Source: Acidicapsa acidisoli (GTDB taxonomy: Bacteria > Acidobacteriota > Terriglobia > Terriglobales > Acidobacteriaceae). From it: a DNA stretch of 64,000 bases. The position numbers and the translations under genes were made by a program. Of the stretch, positions 54,232 through 61,186 are shown one piece after another (the first letter of the stretch is position 1; the number at the start of each line of letters is the position of its first letter). The stretch is taken from positions 2,046,001 through 2,110,000 of the forward strand of contig NZ_JAGSYI010000001.1 of NCBI RefSeq assembly GCF_025685625.1, given 5' to 3'. The notes under the pieces were generated by a model, which was not told the DNA's origin, did not search any database, and was given only the letters and a program-made list of their open reading frames with translations.

Positions 54232-55197
54232 TTAGGAATCCGCGGCAGCCAGCGCTTCCCGCAGCTCCTTCTGAACCACCGTCGCATAACCCGGATGGAA
54301 CCCGAGAACCATGTCGGCAATACGCTGAGCATCCGCGGCGGCGCGGAAGATCTCGCGCTTGTCGTCCTTGAGTGCCTTGATCCAGCTGGCGATATAGCTG
54401 GCATGGTGCGGGATGTCCGTCGGAATGCCGATTTCATTTGCAACGAACGCCGAAGCCAGCTCGGCGCGAAGCTCTTCCATCGCGTAGGCAGCAGAACCAA
54501 AACGGTCCTGGAGATCGCGGTTAAGCCGCGTTGGATGCCCGGTCCAGTGCGCCAGCTCATGCAGTGCGGTTACCGCGAATCCCAACGGCCCGCTGAAGGC
54601 CTGTTCCGGAGGCATTTGAATGTGATCGGTCGACGGCGAGTAGAACGCGCGATCGCCGCCGATCCGGATGACAGCGCCGCTGTTGCGGAGGATGATGTCG
54701 GATGCTTCGGGCTTGGCCAACGGGGCCTCCTCGATCGTCGCAGCTTCATAAGCCGGAATACCGTCGATCTGCGACGCATGGAAAACGGCAAAGTGTCGGA
54801 GGACGCTGACGGTCTTGGTTTCCTCGTCGGAAGCCTCGTTTTCGACTTCGTAGGATTTCGCGAAGAAGATGGTGGTCGAGCGCTCGCCCTTCTTCACCTG
54901 CCAGTCTTTGCCTTGCGCCTGCTGGTAGGTCATCCAGCGCGGATCGCCAGTCTGGAAGGCGCGCATGTCCATGCCGAGAATCAGGACATTGATGCCGTGA
55001 TACCGCTTTCCGGTCACAGGATTGAAGGGCGCCTGCGGGCCGCCGGCTTTCTCCGGGTCCCACGGGCGGACCCACGGTTTCACGCCGCGCTCAAGCTCGG
55101 CGATGATGCGGTTTGCGAATTCCTGCATCGGATCGCGGGCAGGGCCGCTCTCCGGGCGACGCGCGTGCCTGCTTCTGTTCGAAAGCGGTTTCGTCAT
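54232..55197 (-). CDS. ardC: ArdC-like antirestriction protein
   Basis: 321 residues. An N-terminal ssDNA-binding ArdC domain (MQEFANRIIAELERGVKPWV, RPWDPEKAGGPQAPFN, KRYHGINVLILG) is joined to a zincin-like metallopeptidase domain with H213-E-L-A-H217 (TALHELAHWTGHPTRL) and the glutamate in MEELRAELASAF. ArdC proteins protect incoming plasmid DNA against host restriction during conjugation. The start 55197 lies just after the third copy of the conserved leader. Confidence 0.9.
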   Translation of the reverse strand: MTKPLSNRSRHARRPESGPARDPMQEFANRIIAELERGVKPWVRPWDPEKAGGPQAPFNPVTGKRYHGINVLILGMDMRAFQTGDPRWMTYQQAQGKDWQVKKGERSTTIFFAKSYEVENEASDEETKTVSVLRHFAVFHASQIDGIPAYEAATIEEAPLAKPEASDIILRNSGAVIRIGGDRAFYSPSTDHIQMPPEQAFSGPLGFAVTALHELAHWTGHPTRLNRDLQDRFGSAAYAMEELRAELASAFVANEIGIPTDIPHHASYIASWIKALKDDKREIFRAAADAQRIADMVLGFHPGYATVVQKELREALAAADS

Positions 55198-55372
55198 GGT
55201 GTGCCTCTTTCCGTTTGAATTGCCCCCATCGGCGGGGGTGGAAGAGGCACAGGAGCCGGCGCAACCAAGCGCGGCTGTCATAGCTTTTTGGGGGGACCGG
55301 CCCAAAGGGCAGGGGGAGCCAAAACAGCGTCATTGACGGCAAGCGGCGACGGCCAGAGTGCCGATACCCCGC
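55198..55372 (-). promoter_or_regulatory. Conserved structured leader, copy C
   Basis: Outer stem 55201-55209 with 55242-55250 (gtgcctctt / aagaggcac), extended by cc/gg, again with the ribosome binding site in the arm near the ATG. Inner stem 55223-55227 with 55234-55238. Upstream hairpin gccc/gggc (55300-55310). The conserved blocks are as in copies A and B, and changes at 55210-55212 versus 55240-55241 keep pairing. Confidence 0.8.
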
Positions 55373-55706
55373 CATGTGAGGGGCAGCAGGAAAGAGGTCA
55401 TGATGCAAAACGCTTTGGTAACGGATCGCGGCTTCGCTGGTAGCGGGCGGCAGTGTAACAATACTGATGCATCCGACTGCAGAGTTAGAGCCGTCGTCGA
55501 GCGGCGACGGGGCAGCTATCCGCCGGCAACGGAAGGAGCTGAAATCGTGGCTCGCATGGCTATTCATGCGCATGTTGTGGGGCGCCGAGTTACGTTCTAT
55601 CTTCCGGGATTAGCTCGCTAATTTGCCCCGGCGCGCGGTTGACCGAGCAGCAGGCTGAGTTCGGCGGAAGGCGAAGTGCAAGACAAACACGGAGTGGTGA
55701 CAAAGA
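55373..55706. other. Divergent region, possible small ORF
   Basis: The plus strand holds an open frame from ATG 55400 to 55621 (MQNALVTDRGFAGSGRQCNN, 73-74 residues) with aaagagg upstream. No family or homologue pattern is recognised, so it is only a possible gene. The promoter of hsdM must lie near its end. Confidence 0.3.
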
Positions 55707-58010
55707 GTGGATCAAGCGACGCATAACAAAATTGTTTCCTTTATCTGGGGCATTGCCGACGACGTTCTCCGCGATCTCTTCAAGCGCGGGAAATACCCCG
55801 ACGTGATCCTGCCGATGTGCGTCATTCGACGGATGGACGCCGTTCTTGAGCCGACAAAACAGGCAGTCCTCGATACCAAGGAGATGCTAGACAACGCAGC
55901 CATCACGGAACAACGGGCGGCTCTCTGCGAAGCATCCGGCCAGGCGTTCTACAACACATCGAAATTCACGCTGCGCGACCTGAAGTCGCGAGGGAGTCAG
56001 CAGCAGCTGTTAGCCGACTTTGAGGATTACCTGAACGGCTTTTCATCGAACGTCCAGGACATTCTGGATAACTTCAAATTCCGGAATCAGCTTCCGACGC
56101 TCTCGAAAGCCGACGCTATTGGCACATTGATCAATAAGTTTCTTGATCCCGATATCGATCTCTCGCCGACAGGAATCGACAACCACTCGATGGGGACCGT
56201 CTTTGAAGAACTGGTCCGCAAGTTCAATGAAGAAAACAATGAAGAAGCCGGTCAGCACTGGACGCCTCGCGATGCAATTTCCTTGATGGCCAACCTTGTT
56301 TTTCTTCCTGTAGAGCCGCAGTTGCGGTCAGGGACTTACTTGCTTTACGACTGTGCCTGTGGAACGGGCGGCATGCTTACCGTTGCGGAAGAGAGGCTTA
56401 AACGGATTGGCCTAAAGCACAATCGCGACGTCCGAGCCGTACTTTACGGGCAGGAAATCAACCCCGAGACCTACGCCGTTTGCAAAGCTGACATGCTGCT
56501 CAAAGGCGAAGGCGAAGTGGCAGATCACATCGTCGGCGGTGCGGAGTGGTCGACGCTTGCGCACGACGCGTTTCCTGCACAGGAATTCGATTTCATGCTC
56601 GCGAACCCGCCTTACGGAAAGAGCTGGAAGAAGGATCTTGAAGCGATGGGCGGCAAGGATGGCTTGCGCGATCCCCGTTTCAAGGTAATGCACGAAGGCG
56701 AAGAGCTTTCTCTTGTTACGCGCTCCAGCGATGGGCAGATGCTGTTCCTCGCGAATATGGCGTCGAAGATGAACCCCAAATCGGCCCTCGGCAGCCGTAT
56801 TGCCGAGGTTCACAACGGCTCGTCCTTGTTCACGGGCGACGCGGGCCAGGGGGAAAGCAATATCCGACGCTGGCTGATTGAGAATGATTGGGTCGAAGCC
56901 ATCGTCGCCTTGCCGCTCAATCTCTTTTACAACACGGGTATTGCGACCTATATCTGGGTCCTGTCCAATCGCAAGCCCGCGCATCGCGCCGGGCAAATTC
57001 AACTCATCGACGGCTCCGAATGGTTCAAGCCATTGCGCAAAAACCTCGGCAAGAAAAACTGCGAGCTCTCGGGCGACGATATCGAACGCATCAGCCGGGT
57101 CTTCCAGGAATTCACGGAAACGCCTCAGTCAAAGATTTTTCCGAACCAGGCCTTCGGCTATTGGAAGGTGACGGTCGAGCGGCCGTTGCGCCTGCATAGC
57201 CAGCTCACGCTGAAAGCAATCGAAAAACTGCGGTTTGCCTCGGGTGACGAGGACTTGCGTTCAACGCTTTATGACGAGTTCGGTGACGATCTTTTTGCTG
57301 ACTTCTCAAAAATCGAAGCCCAGCTTGAAACGCGCCTAGCCGACTGGGGCAGTGACGATGAGGAGGCGGCGGACGACGACGAAGAGAACGGAAAAAAGAA
57401 AGGCCTGCCGGAAAAGAAAAAAAAGAAGATGCTCGATCCGAAGACGTGGGAACGCGACGGCCGGTTGGTCGAAGTGGCCACGGCACTGCGTAAGAAGCTC
57501 GGGGAAGCCGTCTTCGACGATCACAATATATTCCGTGATCGCGTCGATGAGGCGCTCAAGGAAGATGACACGAAACTCTCGGCCGCCGATCTCAAACTAA
57601 TCCTCAAAACGGTGAGCTGGCGCGTTGAGACGGCGCCGCCGGTCATCGCAAAGATACACAAAACCGGCAAAGTCGGCGCTGATCCTCTCCGCGGGTTGTT
57701 CGAGGCAAGTATTGCGGGGAAGAAGGCGACGGTCGAATATGAGCCCGATTCCGATTTGCGGGACACCGAGCAGGTGCCGCTTCTCGAAGACGGCGGAATC
57801 GAAGCCTTCATCCGCCGTGAAGTGCTGCCCTACACGCCCGACGCCTGGATCAAGGAAAGCGCAACCAAGATCGGCTACGAAATCAGCTTTACGCGGCATT
57901 TCTACAAACCGCAGCCGATGCGGTCACTTCAGGAAATCAGTGCCGATATTGTGGCTATTGAGAAGGAGTCCGAGGGACTTCTCGACGGCCTGTTGATTGG
58001 GGGCAAGTAG
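55707..58010 (+). CDS. hsdM: Type I restriction-modification methyltransferase HsdM
   Basis: 767 residues from GTG 55707. An N-terminal HsdM_N domain (SFIWGIADDVLRDLFKRGKY) is followed by N6_Mtase. The SAM motif is in YDCACGTGGMLTVAEER, the catalytic motif in DFMLANPPYGKSWKKD. An acidic/lysine-rich linker (DDDEENGKKKGLPEKKKK) leads to a C-terminal extension. It methylates adenine in the target read by HsdS and protects host DNA. First gene of a four-gene operon. Length is in the range of the long HsdM group. Confidence 0.93.
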   Translation: MDQATHNKIVSFIWGIADDVLRDLFKRGKYPDVILPMCVIRRMDAVLEPTKQAVLDTKEMLDNAAITEQRAALCEASGQAFYNTSKFTLRDLKSRGSQQQLLADFEDYLNGFSSNVQDILDNFKFRNQLPTLSKADAIGTLINKFLDPDIDLSPTGIDNHSMGTVFEELVRKFNEENNEEAGQHWTPRDAISLMANLVFLPVEPQLRSGTYLLYDCACGTGGMLTVAEERLKRIGLKHNRDVRAVLYGQEINPETYAVCKADMLLKGEGEVADHIVGGAEWSTLAHDAFPAQEFDFMLANPPYGKSWKKDLEAMGGKDGLRDPRFKVMHEGEELSLVTRSSDGQMLFLANMASKMNPKSALGSRIAEVHNGSSLFTGDAGQGESNIRRWLIENDWVEAIVALPLNLFYNTGIATYIWVLSNRKPAHRAGQIQLIDGSEWFKPLRKNLGKKNCELSGDDIERISRVFQEFTETPQSKIFPNQAFGYWKVTVERPLRLHSQLTLKAIEKLRFASGDEDLRSTLYDEFGDDLFADFSKIEAQLETRLADWGSDDEEAADDDEENGKKKGLPEKKKKKMLDPKTWERDGRLVEVATALRKKLGEAVFDDHNIFRDRVDEALKEDDTKLSAADLKLILKTVSWRVETAPPVIAKIHKTGKVGADPLRGLFEASIAGKKATVEYEPDSDLRDTEQVPLLEDGGIEAFIRREVLPYTPDAWIKESATKIGYEISFTRHFYKPQPMRSLQEISADIVAIEKESEGLLDGLLIGGK

Positions 58011-58013
58011 GCC

Positions 58014-59810
58014 ATGTCGTCGCAAAGATATTCGGTCACACCACATCCCATTGAAACCCTGCTTACCTGGGTAAAATCGGGCGAGATCGCTATTCCCGAG
58101 ATCCAACGGCCATTCGTGTGGGAAGGGACCAAGGTCCGCAATCTGCTCGATTCCCTCTACCAGGGCTATCCGGTGGGCTACCTGATTGCGTGGCGCAACC
58201 CGAATGTGAAACTCAAGGACGGCACGCTGTCGGCGGGCAAACGAATTCTCATTGACGGGCAACAACGCGTCACGGCGCTTATGGCGGGGTTGCTTGGCCG
58301 CGAAGTCCTCACAAAAGACTATGACACGGTCCGCATCCGAATTGCTTTTCATCCGCTGGAGGAGAAATTCGAGGTGGCGAACCCCGCAATCAGAAAAGAT
58401 GGGTCCTGGATCGAGGATGTCGCCACGGTGTTTGCGCCCGATGCCGATCTGATCGAGCTCACGGACTCTTATATCAGCAAAAATCCGCAGGCCGATCGCA
58501 AACATGTCGGGAAGGTCCTTCAAAAACTCCAGAAGATCATTAACAACCATGTCGGCCTGATCGAGCTCGCCGAGGATCTCGATATCGAAACGGTGACCGA
58601 GATCTTCATCCGCGTGAATTCGGCCGGCACAGAGCTCTCTCAAGCGGATTTCGTGATGTCGAAGATTGCCGCCAACGAAAGCTACGGTGGCAATACGCTC
58701 CGCAAGGCCATCGACTATTTCTGCCGCCTCGCGGTCGCACCCGAGTTTCTGTCGACGATTGAAAAGAGCGACAAGGTCTTCGTGGCATCAGAGTTTCTGC
58801 CGAAGATGCGTTGGCTTAAAGACGTCAACGATGATATCTATGACCCCGCTTATACCGATATGCTCCGCGTCGCCTTCACGGCCGAGTTCGGCCGCGGCAA
58901 ACTGTCGGACCTGGTTGCCTTGCTATCCGGCCGCAACTTCGAGACGCGACAGTATGAAGCATCGATCGCCGAGGAGTCCTTCGGGAAGCTTAAGCAAGGG
59001 ATTCTTCAATTCATAAACCAAACCCATTTCGAGCGGTTCACGATGATCCTGCGCTCGGCGGGTTTTGTAACCAGCGATCTCATTGGCGGGCAGAATGCCG
59101 TCAATTTCGCCTACATCCTTTACCTAAAGGGCAGGGCGGAGAAGATTCCGGCCCACGAACTCGAACAGCTAGTGCGGCGCTGGTACGCGATGTCGATTCT
59201 CCGCGGGCGCTTCACGGCTAGTCCGGAAACGGCCTTCGATCTGGATATTCGTCAGATTGAATCTGTCGGTCTCGTGCCGTATGTGAATACGGTCATCGAA
59301 ACAGAGCTTCCCGCCTCGTTCTGGACGGGGATGCTGCTGCAGCAGATGGACACCTCCTCAGGTCAGAGCCCTTATCTGCTGGCGTACAAGGCCGCGCAGG
59401 TGAAACTCAAAGACAAGGGTTTCCTGTCGCGGGATATCTCGGTCCATGACTTGCTGATGAATCGCAGCGACGTGCACCATGTCTTTCCGCGAAACTACTT
59501 GAAGAAGCAAGGACTCGCCCGCGGCCGCTACAACCAGATTGCGAACTTTGTCTTAGCGCAAAGCGAGATCAATATCGTGATCGGTGACCGGGCTCCGGAT
59601 ATCTATTTCAAGGAACTGACAGAACAATGTGCCGGCAGTACCGCGAAGTATGGCGGCATCACGGAACTCGCAGAGATGAAGGCAAACTTTCAGATGAATT
59701 GCCTGCCCGAGTCGCTGCTGAATGGTCAAATCCCGTCTTACGACGATTTCCTTGAGGAGAGGCGTCAATTGATGGCCTTCAAGATCAAGCAATGGTTCGA
59801 GGTGCTGTGA
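58014..59810 (+). CDS. DUF262/DUF1524 protein in restriction operon
   Basis: 598 residues. An N-terminal DUF262 (ParB-like) domain with [29 protein letters not shown] and [17 protein letters not shown] is joined to a C-terminal HNH-like part with [18 protein letters not shown]. The combination is the GmrS/GmrD type, known from type IV enzymes that cut modified DNA and from BREX-like loci. The start is 3 bases after hsdM. The stop overlaps the hsdS start by one base. It may add a second nuclease acting on modified phage DNA, independent of HsdR. Confidence 0.88.
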   Translation: MSSQRYSVTPHPIETLLTWVKSGEIAIPEIQRPFVWEGTKVRNLLDSLYQGYPVGYLIAWRNPNVKLKDGTLSAGKRILIDGQQRVTALMAGLLGREVLTKDYDTVRIRIAFHPLEEKFEVANPAIRKDGSWIEDVATVFAPDADLIELTDSYISKNPQADRKHVGKVLQKLQKIINNHVGLIELAEDLDIETVTEIFIRVNSAGTELSQADFVMSKIAANESYGGNTLRKAIDYFCRLAVAPEFLSTIEKSDKVFVASEFLPKMRWLKDVNDDIYDPAYTDMLRVAFTAEFGRGKLSDLVALLSGRNFETRQYEASIAEESFGKLKQGILQFINQTHFERFTMILRSAGFVTSDLIGGQNAVNFAYILYLKGRAEKIPAHELEQLVRRWYAMSILRGRFTASPETAFDLDIRQIESVGLVPYVNTVIETELPASFWTGMLLQQMDTSSGQSPYLLAYKAAQVKLKDKGFLSRDISVHDLLMNRSDVHHVFPRNYLKKQGLARGRYNQIANFVLAQSEINIVIGDRAPDIYFKELTEQCAGSTAKYGGITELAEMKANFQMNCLPESLLNGQIPSYDDFLEERRQLMAFKIKQWFEVL

Positions 59811-61186
59811 TGATTGCTGGCCTCAAACCATACCCCAAATATCAGGATACTGACCTGCCCTGGCTAGATTCGATGCCGTCGAACTGGTCCAAGCGAAGAA
59901 TGAAGTTTCTCTTTAGGGAACGCGTCCAAAAGGGCTTCCCGCATGAGCCGCTCCTCGCCGCAACTCAGAGAAAAGGCGTTGTACGCAAGAGCGACTATGA
60001 AAGTCGTACAGTCACCGCATCGAAGGATTTTCATCTTCTCAAGCTGGTCGAAACAGGCGATTTTGTAATTAGTTTACGTTCATTCGAGGGTGGTATTGAG
60101 TTAGCCCACGCTCGCGGCATTATAAGCCCTGCATACACCATTCTCTGTCCGGGACCCGACGCGGTGCGAGCTTTCTATTCGCGCTTCTTCAAGTCGGCCG
60201 ACTTTATTCGAAGTTTGACGCTCTTTGTCACGGGCATTCGCGAGGGCCAGAACATCGACTATGAGCGACTCAGCCGTGCCTACATGCCCTTACCACCGGC
60301 AGAAGACCAGATTGCAATAGGTCGGTTCTTAGACTGGAGCAGCGGACGGCTGGACAAGGCAATCCGGAGCAAACAGAGAGTGGTCATGCTCCTCAACGAG
60401 CAACGGCAAACCATAATCAACCACGCAGTTACCCGCGGAATAGATGCTAGTGCACGTCTCAAACCCTCAGGCATTCCTTGGGTTGGGGACATCCCGGAGC
60501 ATTGGGATATTCGCCGCGCGAAATACATCTTCCACGAAGTTGACGAAAGGTCTCTTGATGGCGGCGAGGAACTCCTGTCCGTCTCTCACATCACGGGAGT
60601 CACGCCGCGAAGTCAGAAGAACATTACAATGTTCAAAGCCGCTTCGTACTCCGGCCATAAACTCTGTCAACCGGGCGATCTTGTAGTTAATACAATGTGG
60701 GCTTGGATGGGTGCGCTCGGAGTGTCGACCTATTCGGGAATCATTAGCCCCGCATACGCAGTTTATCGACCACACCAGAACCAAAGGTTTGTCCGAGAAT
60801 ATATCGACGGTTTGCTACGAAGTAGACCGTACATCTCAAACATCCTGTGTCGTTCCACGGGTGTACGATCTTCGCGGCTTCGAATGTACCCGGAGGAATT
60901 CTTCCGACTACCCATTATCCTCCCTCCGTTTTCGGAGCAACAGAGAATAGTTGAATCGATAGGAGTCAAGAGCGCCGGTGTCAACAAAAGCATCGCTCGT
61001 CTTGAGCGCGAAATCGAGCTGCTCCAAGAACTAAAGACAAGCTTAGTTAACGACGTTGTCACAGGAAAAGTCGACGTTCGTGGAGCGGGGGCTCAATTAC
61101 CGAAAGACGTTATCGCCGAAGCGGCAAACTTTGATGCTGATCAAGAGATCGATGACGAGACTCTCGAAGAAGAGGTGTCGCTATGA
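59810..61186 (+). CDS. hsdS: Type I restriction specificity subunit HsdS
   Basis: 458 residues from ATG 59810, overlapping the DUF262 stop (TGATG). Two target-recognition domains: about residues 15-190 (DLPWLDSMPSNWSKRRMKFL, FVTGIREGQNIDYERLSRAY, PLPPAEDQIAIGRFL) and 215-400 (IPWVGDIPEHWDIRRAKYIF, IILPPFSEQQRIVESI). Each is followed by a conserved helical spacer. The tandem arrangement reads the two halves of a bipartite site. Confidence 0.93.
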   Translation: MIAGLKPYPKYQDTDLPWLDSMPSNWSKRRMKFLFRERVQKGFPHEPLLAATQRKGVVRKSDYESRTVTASKDFHLLKLVETGDFVISLRSFEGGIELAHARGIISPAYTILCPGPDAVRAFYSRFFKSADFIRSLTLFVTGIREGQNIDYERLSRAYMPLPPAEDQIAIGRFLDWSSGRLDKAIRSKQRVVMLLNEQRQTIINHAVTRGIDASARLKPSGIPWVGDIPEHWDIRRAKYIFHEVDERSLDGGEELLSVSHITGVTPRSQKNITMFKAASYSGHKLCQPGDLVVNTMWAWMGALGVSTYSGIISPAYAVYRPHQNQRFVREYIDGLLRSRPYISNILCRSTGVRSSRLRMYPEEFFRLPIILPPFSEQQRIVESIGVKSAGVNKSIARLEREIELLQELKTSLVNDVVTGKVDVRGAGAQLPKDVIAEAANFDADQEIDDETLEEEVSL

